Positions 1 through 12,554 are shown, numbered from the stretch's first letter. The stretch: 64,000 nt of DNA from Diploptera punctata (GCA_030220185.1 JASPKZ010004954.1:248001-312000); one strand, 5' to 3'. Made by a program: numbers and translations. The notes: generated by a model from the sequence alone, not told the origin.

Positions 1-960
1 CTTACTCTCCAATATTTCTCTATGGTGGATCCAACAGGTAATACTTCATAGGTTTGTAGATGTTCTTCGTTCATTTCTTCATCTCTGTTGCATAGAGGAC
101 AATTTGGATTCGTGTAGATTCCTATTTTATATAAATGTTTCGCCAAATAGTCATGTTCTGTAAGCTACTGTAGTTTACATAGAATTTCTGGAATAATATC
201 TGGCTTCTTTAGTAAAATATTCCATTTTTTTGTCTTTCACTTCATTACATAGGTTTTGTTTGATTTTATATTTGTTTTTAATTATTCTTTTTATGGATGT
301 GAAAGGTAAGCTGTTAGTAGTATTCTGAATTAAATTGGAGCCTTTTTTGGCAAGAAAATCAGCAGTGTCATTTCCAGCATTCCACAATGTGCAGGTATCC
401 ATTGCAATTGAATTCTTTTCTGTAGTTTTTGGAGTTGTTGAATAATTTTGCAGCATTCTTTAATTTGTATTGACTTCATTTTGTGTCAATTTATTGCATA
501 TATTGCTGCCTTAGAATCAGAGAGTATGACAGCATTTTGAAATTTATTTATTCTGTATAGTAATTGTTGGAGTGAAATGGAGCTGTTACTTCCGCATCAA
601 AATTTGTTGTTTGTATCCTGCTGGTATAAAATGAAAATAATGCACATGTAATTCCTGATCCTGAGTTGTTATCAATAGTAGATCCATCTGTATAGACATG
701 TAACCATTTTTCTGGTGGATATCTCTTATCCATAGCTTCTAATGCTACAGCTTTTAGTATAGGCATGGGAGTTTCAGATTTTGTAACTGGTTCTTCTAGA
801 TTTAGCTGAATGTTAATTGATTCAAAAGTAAGAGGATTTTCTCTGATCAAAATATTTTCTTTAGATTTAGGAAGATTCAAATCTATATTTATTTCCATTA
901 CTTTGAACAAGAAACTTGTTTGTGTTTTCAACTTTGTTGTGTAACTGTCTTTTTCCCGAT
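1..960 (-). pseudogene. LINE 3' part: RNase H domain and C-terminal zinc knuckle
   Basis: Two minus-strand reading frames carry parts of a retrotransposon RNase H domain. The first (931 down to 548) ends with WLHVYTDGSTID followed by a Gly-rich strand, the usual first-Asp motif of RNase H. The second (456 down to 175) has GNDTADFLAKKG, the usual C-terminal Asp motif. Close to the window edge the translation reads CPLCN...DEEMNEEHL, a Cys/His knuckle typical of Jockey/I-type LINE C-termini. The frames are separated by stops, so the copy is dead. It is cut by the left window edge. Clade is not assigned. Confidence 0.75.
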
Positions 961-1305
961 TTTGATGTTGTTAACCATAACTTTTTTTGTGTTGTGTTAT
1001 TGCCTGTTCCTCTAAAGTTAGACATTTTAAAATTTTATATACATCATTTTTAACAAAGTTGATGATGACGGCACCTGCCAACAGGTACATTTTAATTTTA
1101 ACTTTTATCTTATTCATAAATGCTAATCTAAATTTTGCATCATGCAGTTCAATGTCAAATGTTCCTGTTCTTAGGTTGTTGATGCATAAGTACCAAACAA
1201 ATAACTTGCAATATCCAGTATTGTTTGTTTGGTGCTACAATAATCAGAGAAGATTGACTTTAACTTTATATGTGTTTTTCTCAAAAGTTAGATAAGAAAG
1301 AATAG
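961..1305. other. AT-rich interval, nothing recognised
   Basis: A 102-residue open frame lies here on the plus strand (987-1295), but it has no recognisable motif. I see no repeat or RNA signal. Confidence 0.4.
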
Positions 1306-1309
1306 AAGA

Positions 1310-1490
1310 CAACCGACTTGCAAAAAGAGCTAAAGAAGATAGACCAATGGATGGGAGAAGAACAAGAGGAAGACCAGCCAAGAGATGGATAGTCAGTGAA
1401 TGCACATCCAATATGTCTTCCTCAGAGGAGTGACTTTGGAAATAAACATGATGAAAATCCTACAAATCAGGAAGAAGAAGAAGAAATTAA
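1310..1490 (+). mobile_element. LINE 3' end with (GAA)n tail
   Basis: The plus strand encodes RPMDGRRTRGRPAKRW, the basic signature found just before the stop of many insect LINE reverse-transcriptase proteins. It is followed by a short (GAA)n tract at about 1472-1486, which fits the short tandem-repeat tail of this LINE type. Only the last part of the element is present (5' truncated). Confidence 0.6.
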
Positions 1491-1499
1491 CATGGACTT

Positions 1500-2180
1500 T
1501 TTGATAATTTACTTGTTAACGCCTCGTTGAAACTCTATTTCTTGTTATCATAACAAAATTGTTTTAATCTACCAGTAATTATAAACTATATTTCATGTTT
1601 TAAAAAATATTATTTTTACTTTTAACTAGTATCTGAAGACTTTCAACAGCTCCTATTATATGTGACTCCATTTTAATTATTTTTAATTATTATATTTCCG
1701 ATATAATCCTTGCTATATTAGCATACTTATAACCTTTGCATTATGAGACTTTCTTGAAAACCATTTTATGCTCTGATAAAACTGATAAAATTAGGTTGAG
1801 TTACCATATTGAATTTGTATATCGTAATCTGGAGAAGAGATAAAATCTGAGAAAATATAAGTTGTTAAAACTCTACTGAGGGATAGTAAATGGAAAGGTT
1901 TAAAGAGCTCATCTCATTGTGCATGTTCATTAATTAAATTATTTACATGGAAAATAGCATATTTCCAAATTGTCCATTTCCCACCGCACAAAGGTATTCT
2001 TCTAACAAGCTGTTTGCAGTAAAAGTGTCATTTATTGAAACCTCCTGTGTGAAGAAAAATGGCCAAAATAAATGTACAAAAAAAATAATTCCTCTTAAAA
2101 GTTCTATATTATTCAAAAAATTTTAATATAAACATTAGCCATATTCTTTACCAAGACAATAATACATATAATACTATTCT
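1500..2180. other. AT-rich spacer
   Basis: No coding, RNA or repeat structure is recognised in this AT-rich stretch. Confidence 0.4.
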
Positions 2181-2189
2181 CTGAAACCT

Positions 2190-2857
2190 AAAAGAGAAAA
2201 ATTTACAATGTGTGAGAGGCCTTAACATTGAACCTAGTGACATCAATATTAATACTCGAAGTCTTCTGCCAGATGCAAGAAAACTCAGGAAACAACTAAG
2301 AGACAAAGAAGCAGTTCTCTGGAGTCTACGTCCTCATAAAGGAAAAGGCATTGTTCTCTACAATGAATATACACCAGCAAATCAATGGATTCGTGATCAT
2401 CAGGGATTGTCTTGTTCCGAATGGAGAGAAACGATTAAAATGCAAGCCAATGTATCGGTGGTGCATTCTTTGCCAGGCAGACCTAGGGGCGATACTTTCT
2501 GTAGACGTTGTCACAGTATAGTATCCTTGCACATGTCCTTGGGGCTTGTCCGTTTGGAGAATCACTGAGAAAAGTTCGGCACCACACTATTCAAAATATG
2601 ATGGCAGAAGCTTTGCGAGATTATGGATACACAGTTTATGAGGAAGTTCATGGTATGGCCACTAGTGGAATTAACAGACGAATAGATATTATTGCATTTA
2701 GACCATCTTATAAAATTGGTATATTAGATCCCACAATCCGTTTTGAGACTCATAGTGGCCAACCTGGGGAAGTTTACTGTGAAAAGAAAGCCATATATGA
2801 GCCAACAATTGACTATTACATAGATAAATACCTATTAGATAGTATAATTGTTTGATG
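2190..2857 (+). pseudogene. R2-type LINE C-terminus: zinc knuckle and restriction-like endonuclease
   Basis: Two plus-strand frames join across one frameshift near 2505-2535. The first (2212-2568) contains GDTFCRRC, the first half of a CCHC knuckle. The second contains HVLGACPFGESLRKVRHH, which supplies the His and last Cys, then EEVHG, RRIDIIAF and LDPTIRFE. This order (CCHC, RH, then the RRIDI and DPTIRFE strands) is the known layout of the restriction-like endonuclease at the C-terminus of R2/Hero/CRE-clade LINEs. The frameshift makes it a pseudogene. The reverse transcriptase upstream is missing, as expected of a 5'-truncated copy. Confidence 0.8.
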
Positions 2858-2859
2858 AT

Positions 2860-5095
2860 TGGGGCAAGAGGTACTATATCAGGATTCTTAGCTAAATTTT
2901 GGAATTCCTTAGATTTGGACAGGGTGTAACTTTCTAAAATTGCCATCGCTGCCATTAAAGGATCAATTTCAATTTTAATTTTAAGAAACCATCTTTACAA
3001 AATTTCTGCTTTATAGTATGTATACTTCAACTACAATTTGAAATTTTTAAAATGTATTTATAAAATGTATTTCATCAATTTCGAAAATTAATTGTCTGTA
3101 TCACTTTGTCCTTGAGGCAATCCTCTAATGAGGAAAGTTGTATATAATAAAATGTTTAAATTGTGGAGATATGGACTTTCCAAATAATGATTTAATTAAT
3201 CTTCAATTTCACATGATGCACTCTAGGAAAAACATTGTTGTCATTCATATAATTTGTAACATAACCTGTCCTATTAGTGCACTGAGGTAGTGCCTTTCAG
3301 CAAAATAGAGTTCTTTGTTATGTATCAATTATGTATTAGTATTTTATAGATATAATTTATATAATAAAAGTTTTGTATAATCAAATGAAATCATGGCGTA
3401 AAATAAATAATGACAAAACAATTCTTCAATTAAATATCTTTTTTAAAACTGAACATATCCAAAATTTAAAAAAAAATATCAGTTATTAGTTCATTATGGT
3501 AGATTCCTCAAATGTGTCTTCACTTTTTAACAAATGTTAACATATTCCATTGAAATTAGAGTGTAAATATAGATGCTTACACCAGAATAATTAAAATAAA
3601 AATTCGGAGATATAAAATTTTGCCTTCTCAAAAAATGTAATAAAATGGAAATTGTTCAGTTTTGAAAAAATCCCCTCAATTATACATAAATTTGGTCAAC
3701 AAAAGACATTTTCAATATAAGGTACCATGAAAATTAATATTCGTATGACTGGAATTATTATCATCATCATCATCATTACCATAGTATTCGTTACGGAAAA
3801 TAAAAAAACTACAAATATGTTCATGCTTGACAGGTATAATATCACATTTATAATTATCTAATTAACAAATTTGTTTCAGCAAAATTATATATATACCATA
3901 AATGCAGATTACTTTGGCTCTGTGATATTACTTTGTTCCAAAAAAAAAAAATTATAGAATGTGTATGCTATTAGCTGATTTCTTAAATGTCATATAGTTT
4001 TTGCCAATTCAACTAGATCACAGCATTAATTCCCCAATCCTACCTACAAAACAGTTATTGAAATCCCCACTAGCTCGCAGCAGTGGTGGTTCTTAACCTT
4101 GTATTCAACAGGTGTTTATGTTGCTGTCAAACTTCTGTCTGTGCAAAGAATACTGTGCATATTTTGGTTTAGGTAAGAACCAAATTTCAAAGACAATATA
4201 ATAACTAAAAGAATATATAACAAGTTTTTGTTAAGCGCTATGATCTCTAAATATACTGGTTATTTTGTCCCAAAGAAAAGTGGGCCAGAGTAGCCCAAAG
4301 TATAAGGCTGAATATTTATTGACCACCTGGACAGAAGGAGAAAATCTGGGTTCACCATAATGTTCTGCAACTATGCCAGGAGAGCAAAGCACACTTTGGA
4401 AGAAAGAAATTTTTAATGGTTGCTTGGAATGGAAAATAATTTCCAGGAGTGGTTATGTGTTTAACTGGGTTGATTGTAGATTGCATGGAGCCTACAACAG
4501 AGGCTTGGAAGTGGGCAAAAGAAAAAGACATCCTTTTATACGAGTGGTCTGACATCTAAAAAGTGATTTAGTCTCCAAAATTTTTGAACTCAGGACATTT
4601 AAAATGTAAGTAGAGGAAGTTGTTTTTACATTCTAAAAGTGTGATACATAATCATACTCAGTCTGATGTTTAGTTTAGTTTTGCTTTTTAAAAATACTCA
4701 GTTTAGTTTTATGTGTTATTGATTTGTAAAAAAAATTCCTAAGAATTGTAGACAAAGAATAAATAAAATGCATGTTTGTTATTTAAGAGTAACTTTTCAT
4801 CACAACCAGAGGGTTATATTGTCCCTAGCCTGTTTTACAAAGCTTGAATATTGGAATATATGATATGAGACAAAGTTACACTAAGTGCTCTACATTCGCC
4901 CAAAAAAATATATAGTTCATGAAAGTACAAAAAATAAGGGGTTTGTTATGTTACAGTCTTTTATAAAAAGGTTTTAACTATCCAGTAATTAAATAATGTT
5001 TTTAATTACTGTGTGTTATTCTAAATCCAGAAATTGATTTGTGTGCTAATGATTTAGATTTCTTGATCACAAAAAAACAAAAACTATCTCTGCAT
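2860..5095. other. AT-rich interval without recognised genes
   Basis: Long AT-rich stretch. It holds a short (ATC)n run near 3760 and a few short open frames, for example 4352-4555 on the minus strand, with no recognisable motif. The interval 4250-4560 has a more balanced base composition and could be an old gene or element fragment, but I cannot identify it. Confidence 0.4.
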
Positions 5096-5099
5096 TTTG

Positions 5100-5530
5100 C
5101 AATAGTTCTTTTTCTAAGTTTTAACCTCTCACCTTATAGGTACATTTACACGCCACCCAGGCCTTACAGTGTCATGACCTGTCGTGAGAGGGATTTTAAC
5201 TATGGATCGTATACAATGCTCTTTTGACCACAAAAGACATGGAGGACCTCCCCAAATGAGTGATCAGCTCAATTCAGGGCCTCCTCCAAGACTACAAACA
5301 TTAAGATGAGAAACACACACACTCACGTTCATATTAAACATGGCAAATATCATAGTGATGATTATGATGGGCAGATGATGTTTGAGGACCGTTTGGGCCT
5401 TAAAGATGTCTGACATTTGTCTTACATGTGAGGAAAAAGCTTAAAAAAAAAAACTCTCCTAGGGAACTTGTCCTGACTGGGTATCGAATCCAGGCCCACT
5501 GTGTGATAAGGCAGCACACTACCTAATTTT
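5100..5530 (-). mobile_element. tRNA-derived SINE, family C, near full length
   Basis: On the minus strand the element starts with a tRNA-like head. A-box remains lie near 5505-5525, and the B-box, mutated to a GATTCGATACCC-type sequence, lies near 5478-5492. It continues with a body shared with copies at 16150-16470, 32025-32420 and 58765-59510 (shared phrases include CTTACATGTGAGG and GGTCCTGAATTGAGC types). A short poly-A run interrupts it near 5442. Confidence 0.65.
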
Positions 5531-6585
5531 GCAATAATAATCCATCATATTATTAATTCATATGTTTTTCAGAACTTTAAGTTTACACTATGCAAATTAC
5601 ACACTCTAACAGTATACAACAGTCCAGTATAGTTTTATTCTTTTAAATTTACTGCAAATCTATTGAGATGGTTAATTTCTCCTCTTGCTAAAATAAAAAG
5701 CTTATAATGTCTAGAAGAAAAATAAAAACTCATGGTCTTTGGTGACTTACTACTTTAAGAAATTAGAGTAATTTTACTTCATACTATGGGTAATCTTGTT
5801 ATATATTCTAAAAACCTTGTTTTTGTATGATAGTGAATAAATATGCACTCATGGACCAAATACATTTTTAGAATATAATTCACAAGATTTTCCTTGGGAT
5901 AAAGTATAGTTACTCATATTTCTTACCTTTTTGCTCAGAATTAATATATTGGTAATGTCTATTGGCATATGCCTACACTGATTTTACATACATGTCAAGG
6001 TGAATAAATCATGTCATTAAGAAAAATATATTTTCATAATATTTTTAATAGGTGACATGTTAACGAAGCTACGTTTAAATCTATCAATCTAATTTAACAA
6101 CTTTTAAAGAGTACAGAATTACTGATGTGAATGAATGTATGTATGTAACTAATGCTCTGGAGTTAACAATAAAGTTATTCTCCTTCTTGTTTTCCAATAC
6201 TTGGATGTCTCACATTGATCATTTTGAAGAGCTACACAGTTTGTTAAATGCTACAATATACACTCAGGATACATTAATATACCAATTCTATGAAGATGTT
6301 TTCCTAAGCAGTCATGTCCTTTAGTAAGCCTCAGTATAGCAACTGCAGATTTTCGTGGTAGTTCCGGAATTATGGAGGGATTTTCTAACAGTATTTTTAT
6401 ATTTCTGTTTCCTACTTTTTAAATTAAATTGTAATTGTAATTATCATTAAATTTTTTCTTTATAATTATTTTAATTGATTCATAAAAAATGCATTTGTTA
6501 CTTTCTGCTTAATTTTACATCTTTTTTTTGCAAGTATATTAGCTCTTCCATTCCCTTGTATTCCACAATGGGCTGGGATCCATTA
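5531..6585. other. AT-rich interval
   Basis: No gene or repeat recognised. The 65-residue open frame at 6127-6324 shows no family motif. Confidence 0.35.
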
Positions 6586-6589
6586 TAAG

Positions 6590-7330
6590 ACTATATGTTT
6601 ACCAAGTTTCTCAATAATCTTCTTCTTCTTTCCAAGTATTAGGCCCAGTGATCTTCGTCCTCTTGGTATATAATTATAAACAGCTTTGGGGATCCAATTT
6701 GAACTCATTCTTTCAAGATGGTGTTTCCAATTTAGTTGGTACTGTTTAATATATTCCAAAATTGACGTAGTATTCAATTCTTTTAAGATATCGGTGTTCC
6801 TTTTCCGATCCCATCTGGTGTAACCCGCTGTTCTGCGCATGAATCTCATTTCACAAGCCGTTATTCTGCTTTCATGTTGTCTTTTTAGTGTCCATGCTTC
6901 ACTACCATAGGTCAACACTGGTCTAGCCAAAGTGTTATATAAACGTAATCTGGTGTTTTTTGTACAAGTGATGGTTTCATAACTTGATTAATAATTCCTA
7001 AACTTTTATTACAACTAGTAATTTTTTCAGGGATATCCTTTTCATCCCAGATAGAGAGATAATATCCAAGATATTTAAATTGATTAGATCTCTCCAAAAT
7101 TTTATTCTGGAGACAGATTTTACTTAGTATGGGCTCCTTCCCATGAAATGCCATAATTTTAGGTTTAATAATTGATATTTCCATATTAAATTTGGGACCT
7201 ATTTTTTGTAAATTATAAATTGATTGTTGAAAATCATCATGTTTTGTATTTCTAATATTTTTCCCATTTTTGGATACATGGTTAATGCTATGGCCTAATT
7301 GTGGCTTTGGAATCCGATAGAATGACAATA
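6590..7330 (-). pseudogene. LINE reverse transcriptase C-terminal half, (GAA)n-tail family
   Basis: Two minus-strand frames overlap near 6912-6930, so one frameshift separates them. The upstream one contains INHVSKNG...FNMEISIIKPKIMAFHGKEP and QFKYLGYYLS, the RT thumb region. The downstream one contains RPVLTYGSEAWTLK, RFMRRTAGYTRWDRKRN and PRGRRSLGL, the usual LINE C-terminal region. It ends in TTCTTCTTC (minus-strand GAA tail) near 6615. Related copies lie at 27560-28345 and 54840-55370. The RT catalytic core upstream is missing because the Penelope-like element abuts at about 7330. Confidence 0.8.
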
Positions 7331-8390
7331 TTTTTGCAAAGTTGTAGCCCTCTTTTGGCAGAGATTTTTATGGATGATTTAGAACAAACCATACATAAGA
7401 ATGTATTAGCTAAAAATGTTATATTTTGGTATCGTTATGTAGATGTCATAGCAGGCTTCATAGGAACTAAAAGACAATGAATTCCTTCTGAAATTTTATT
7501 AATAACATTCACAAAAGTATTAATTTCACAATGGAATTAGAAACAAATAGTAGTATAAATTTCTTGGATTTATCAATAAAACACATTGATAGTAAGTTTG
7601 AGTTTGGTATCTTTCACAAACCATCTCATACTGATACCACTATCCATAGTTCTTCTCTTCACCCATATATCATAAGATGGCAGCCTTTAATAGTTACATT
7701 TATAGACTTTTAAATATCCCTCTTTCACCCTTGGAACATAATAATGAATTGAATATTATTAAATAATTAGCTATTAATAATAACTATGACCCTAAAATTA
7801 TAGAATATTTAATTAAGAAAATTCATTACAAAAAGCAATTAACGAAGTTTTTCCTTTACCCAAAGAAAACATAAAGAAATATTAAAATATATATGTAGTC
7901 AATATATTTTAATATTATATCACCAAGAAGATCACTTGTGTATTAAATAAAGAAATATGTCATGATGTCATACATAGGCCCACTTTCAAATAAAATATCT
8001 ACACACTTTAAAAAGTTGAACATTAATGTGGCATTTAAAACAAATAAAACGTTACAAAATATAATAAAGAACAATAAACCCAAATAAAAAAGAAGAATTA
8101 TCAGGTTATATAAATTGATGTGTGGCACATGTGATAACGTCTATATAGGACAAACTGGTAGACCTTTTATCTCTCGGATAAAGGAACACATGAGAGCATA
8201 TAACAGAAATGTAGAATATTCAAAATATGCTAACCACCTATTCCAATTTAATCATTGTTTCAATCCAAATTTTGAAATTTTACATGTTTGTGATAAGGGT
8301 AAGAAGTTGGACCTTTTGGAGGCAGTAGAAATAAATAAATTGAAAAGTAGTAATAAAATGTTTAATTCTCAACTTGATTTGAATTAATCG
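7330..8390 (+). pseudogene. Penelope-like retroelement (RT plus GIY-YIG endonuclease), broken
   Basis: Plus-strand fragments in order: PLLAEIFMDDLEQTI and FWYRYVDVI (RT active-site strand, with YVDD changed to YVDV, so inactive); INFLDLSIKHIDSKFEFGIF followed by HKPSHTDTTIHSSSLHP (conserved Penelope RT region, 7531-7713); then an AAF.SYIYRLLNIPLSPLE type region; and finally a GIY-YIG nuclease (8115-8384) with CGTCDNVYIGQTGRPFISRI and KEH. The order RT then GIY-YIG is the known EN+ Penelope layout. Frameshifts and stops between fragments show that it is dead. It begins where the minus-strand LINE stops, so one copy probably interrupted the other. Confidence 0.85.
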
Positions 8391-8470
8391 CCTTTGTTAA
8401 ATTAAAAAATTTAAATAAATTATTGGTGTATTGTTGCTTAGATGAGTTGATATGTACTATAATAACACAA

Positions 8471-8534
8471 TTCATAATTTGTTAACACGTCTGAAGAAGG
8501 CACAGTGTACCGAAACAGCTGTCACTGAATTATA
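8471..8534 (+). ncRNA. Hammerhead-ribozyme-like motif at the 3' end of the Penelope copy
   Basis: The core CTGAAGA (8491-8497) is followed by a short hairpin GGCAC/GTACC (one C-A mismatch, 3-nt loop), then GAAA (8512-8515). Next comes stem III, ACAG/CTGT with no loop, and a C at 8523 as the expected cleavage nucleotide. Stem I can form by AC/GT next to the core plus AATTAT (8528-8533) with ATAATT (8474-8479). Penelope-like elements are known to carry minimal hammerheads in their terminal repeats. One extra A after CTGAAGA and the mismatch in stem II are deviations from the consensus, so activity is uncertain. Confidence 0.45.
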
Positions 8535-8559
8535 TTTTAATAAATATGAAAATCAAATA

Positions 8560-9290
8560 TAACTAAGTTTTATTTTTATTTAATTAATAATTCAAAATGT
8601 TATTAAGCAAGAGATTGATAGCTTCAATTTCACCTCAAAATTAGTAGTATGCCTTCCAGTATGTTTATGAAAGGAGAAGAATTGGTATGTTCCTTCTGCC
8701 CCTGATGTGAATATAATATAATGCAAACACACACAGTATGCTACTCAATATGTTAAAATAAGTCAGATTGTATTTTTTCAAATTTGAGCATATCTGATTT
8801 CAAGTATATACTGTCTTAATTAAAAGTTTGGTTATTTTTGTATATTTATTCAATAAAATGAGTAATTATTATCAATTTCAAAACATTTTCAATTTGATAT
8901 ACTTGTATTCCATCAATATTTAATTTTTGCAATAATAAATTATTTGATTTTTTCAGTTAAGTAAAGAATAATCCTCAAGGAAATGTGGAAGCTAACTTCA
9001 CCTATTACATCACCACCATTAACATTTTAGTAGGATCTGTCACCTGTAGTTTACTCAAGGTGAACTTGGTGAAATCATTTACTGTGTGGCCTTCCCAAAT
9101 CTCTCTTTCCCTGTGGTTGATATTGTAGAGATAGTTTGAGTAATCGTCCCCTTTCCATCCTCAAAACATGTTTCCAATTTTGTTGATTTCTGTTACATCA
9201 TTTGAAGGGTTCGGCTGTAAAATATGGTAACTGACAAATTCATTACTTTTATATATTAAATTTGGGAATTTTTAACATTATGAGGTTCAA
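8560..9290. other. AT-rich interval
   Basis: No recognised gene. A slightly less AT-rich patch at 8990-9190 has no identifiable motif. Confidence 0.35.
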
Positions 9291-9293
9291 TTA

Positions 9294-9659
9294 ATAATAA
9301 TTAAATGAATCGTGATGTTTTCTTACCTCATACATCTACGTTTCTTTTAACACAGCACTGCAGTATCGGCGACACTTTGTCGTCATCGTCAGCTGTTTTC
9401 ACGACTGTCAATAAATACAACAAATAGCAGTTTAGGAAATGATTCATTCAAAATAACACCAGATGGCAGTTTGAAGAGGAATTCCTTCAAAAGAACACCA
9501 GATGGCAGTCTAGATAATTACCGGCAAAAAAGGAGAAATAATTGACAGTCGTGAAAACAGCTGACGATGACGACAAAGTGTCGCCGATACTGCAGTGCTG
9601 TGTTAAAAGAAACATAGATGTATGAGGTAAGAAAACATCACGATTCATTTAATTATTAT
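9294..9659. repeat. Foldback element with 119-bp inverted arms
   Basis: The arms 9294-9412 and 9541-9659 are almost perfect reverse complements (I see one mismatch, near 9339). The outer ends read TAATTAAATGAATCG and the inner ends ACGACTGTCAAT. The 128-bp spacer holds two diverged copies of a ~46-bp unit sharing CACCAGATGGCAGT. This looks like a MITE or foldback transposon; no coding sequence is inside. The transcript would form a very stable hairpin. Confidence 0.9.
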
Positions 9660-9693
9660 AAATTCATTACTATTGAATTCTAGCCTGTAAACT

Positions 9694-9816
9694 GTGATAT
9701 GTGACCTCCTGAAACATTTGGTGCACATAGTTTTTACATACATCAATAGATGACATAGGTATTGTCATGGTAAATAAAACTATGTGCACTAAATGCTTCA
9801 GGGAGGTCACATATGA
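9694..9816. repeat. Imperfect 40-bp-arm inverted repeat
   Basis: The arms 9694-9736 and 9777-9816 match with a few changes (GTGACCTCCTGAA against TTCAGGGAGGTCAC, and GTGCACATAGTTTT against AAAACTATGTGCAC). It sits between the 119-bp-arm foldback and a LINE fragment. Confidence 0.75.
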
Positions 9817-9889
9817 CAGTATATATGCTACAACTCTATTTTCAAGAATTTGTCGGTTACCATGTTTTACAGGCGAGCCCTTCATTTAA

Positions 9890-10250
9890 TATATTTTCAA
9901 CTTTCAATTTTTTTCTGATATCAATATTTCTTTGATGATTGAATCTTGTGAATCCAAGAAGTGGTCTCAAATATCTCATATGTGCTGCTTCCAATTTGTT
10001 TTTACCTCTCTGATTCAGGAGCCAAATTTCACTTTCATGTTTAAGTGCTGGTTTAGAAATAATATTATGTAATCTTATTTTTGTTATGCCATTTAATTTT
10101 ATATCTCTATCCCTTTTATTTTCTGAAATTATTTTTCGAAGGTAATTAACATTAGATGTTCTATTATATGCTCCATATATTTATTGTTTAACCATTTGTA
10201 TATCCTCCAATATTCTATAAATAAGGAGTGTTTTATCTAAATTAACATCA
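9890..10250 (-). pseudogene. LINE reverse transcriptase C-terminal fragment
   Basis: The minus-strand translation reads through INGITKIRLHNIISKPALKH, SEIWLLNQRGKNKLEAAHMR and YLRPLLGFTRFNHQRNIDI. This is the YGSEAW...AAEMR.LR.....R.RN pattern of LINE C-termini. It is diverged from the other LINE copies in the window and has at least one stop. Adjoining hairpins at 9294-9816 may have inserted beside or into it. Confidence 0.65.
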
Positions 10251-10254
10251 GAGC

Positions 10255-11760
10255 CAAACTAAGGTTTATGTTAAGCCTATTGGTCATTTACTAATCACAT
10301 ATCTTAAAATAAGTATCATGTCAGAGGCTAAAGCAGAGTATTAATTTATAAATTGAGTTGAATAAATTATAAATTACCTCATAGCGTTACTTCTAACTGT
10401 AATTTCTATTAAATGGGTAATCATTTTCAAAATAAATGATGTATGATATAGGATAAAACAAGGTATAATTCATGATGGAAGATCACTGACATATAATGAT
10501 ATCCTCAAGATAAATAGACAAATAATGAGGAATTATTCCCTCAAGTTTCTGAAAAAGAAATATGCTGCAGCTTCTGATATTCCAACATATCTGCCTATTA
10601 TTATAATTATGAACATATCACCATAATCAGTAATATCTACAGCCTTAATGATTTAAAAATACAGGCAATTTTCATTAAATTGTAATAGTTAGCAGTTTTA
10701 TATCAATTGTATATAATCTTAAACCAACATCAACAGAAATATATTATGTTTATAAACAGACCAATTTTTTACTGCAAAGGAAAACACATGATCACTTGCA
10801 AGTTTATGCATAATAGAATTTCACAAATTAATTGACATATTATTTTACATACTATAAATTCAAGTATTAAAATTAATCCACTACGATAGTAGTTATGGAT
10901 GTTTACCTCCACTTGCTCTAACTAATCAACTACAAAAAATATTATTTCAGTATTTTGGGTAGTTTGGCTAAGAACACAGTCATGAATTTGATAATTGTAG
11001 AGCATGAGGCTGTTTGAGTACAGATTACAGATTATGTAAGCAAATAAACAATAGTGGCTTAATAACTCTATGGCTATAATACCAGTATTAATTAGGTCTG
11101 TAACACATGATGTTTAATAAGGATTAGCACTTCATTTTGTATTAAAGCAATTCCCTTAGCCATATAGTAATAACTCGATTATTCTATGGTACCGGTATAG
11201 TAAAATAAAATAAAAGATTATTCACCATTAGATTAGTAAAGAAATAATAATCTGAAAAACAGTGTAACTTACCTCGTTCCTGTACTGGCCCTTGTTACAC
11301 ATTATTTTAATGTGCGATAACTTGATAATCATACAGTACATCATTCAACACCAGCATAAACATTGTATTCTTAAAGAATATCAGATATCTCATTAACCAC
11401 TCTTAATGCGATAAAAGCCATACACTTATAACACGAAACACAAACATAACCTAATAAACGAATGAAAGTTACGCATGCGCGAGTACTGGCAAACACGGCA
11501 GTAAATTTCAGAATCATCCACAGCAGCATGAACCCACGGTCCGTTCCGACCCCATTGGAACGTTGCCTCCATCGACACATTAACCAACGTCAAAAATATA
11601 AATGTTTCTAGCAATTAATAAAATACGCTACAGTTAGTTTCAATCATAAAATACAATGTAGATTACCTTTTGTTGATTACATAATTGAGGAACACAGTCA
11701 TGGGAATAACGAGGCAAGTCACTTTTCCTGAAAAATTGAGATATTGCATTGAATTCTACG
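10255..11760. other. AT-rich interval
   Basis: No gene, SINE or LINE recognised. Short open frames at 11371-11825 have no family signature; 11470-11580 is locally less AT-rich. Confidence 0.35.
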
Positions 11761-11767
11761 AGCCATA

Positions 11768-12532
11768 ATTTATCACAAGTAATACCACGAGTGATTTTCA
11801 AATTATCGATAAATTCACGACTCACGAAATGAGCAGTGAATTTATCTAGACAATTTGGAAATCAAGAGTGGCATTTGTTAGGGCTATTTAACGAATAAAA
11901 TTAAGCTGTTTACTCACAAATCATTATTTAACTATAGTTATTTTAAAATATTTTATATATTTAATGTAAACGGCGATGTTTGAAAACAAATGAGAAACGA
12001 TAGGTACGCTTCATCTGCTTCTTTTGTTTATCACTGCAACCAGATCATACTATTTATTGCCAATGGAACGCAATATTGTAAGAATGCTCTCTAGTGGAGA
12101 AAAAATGAAACACATCAAACTGTATATTAATTAATTTCTGATGTCGTATGATGTAAATATGACAATTATATTTTTCTGGATTATTACCTGGGAAAAAAAT
12201 ACATTTAAGAAAGTGCAAACAGTGGTTTCTTTTTTTGGTGGTATAATAAATTGCTACAAATGTTTTTATATTAACTCCTGCAACCGCTATGTGTTGACAT
12301 CTATGCACTATATATACAATCTGGTAGCAGTATTTCTTTACGGGCTCAGTCACTGCAAAATAATGGTCAGACCTGTTCAGAATATTAAAAAGGAGCTTTC
12401 TTTAATATGGTAAATTTAACACTGATAAATATTTCGTGAAACGCGACTCTGATTGGTTGTAAAACAGAAATCATTGAAACGTGATTGGTCATTGACTCCC
12501 ATTTGGGGCATGAGTTAAATAGTCTACAAATA
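11768..12532 (+). repeat. Dispersed 0.75-kb element, copy 1
   Basis: Nearly the whole segment recurs in reverse orientation at 30972-31703, by eye more than 90% identical. It opens with a hairpin made by ATTATCGATAAATTCACG and its partner around 11847-11880. It closes with two ATTGG (inverted CCAAT) boxes about 38 bp apart and a CCCATTTGGGG palindrome. The longest frames are short and not conserved between copies, so it looks non-coding and non-autonomous. Confidence 0.8.
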
Positions 12533-12554
12533 CTTTGTTACAATGGAACGGCCA

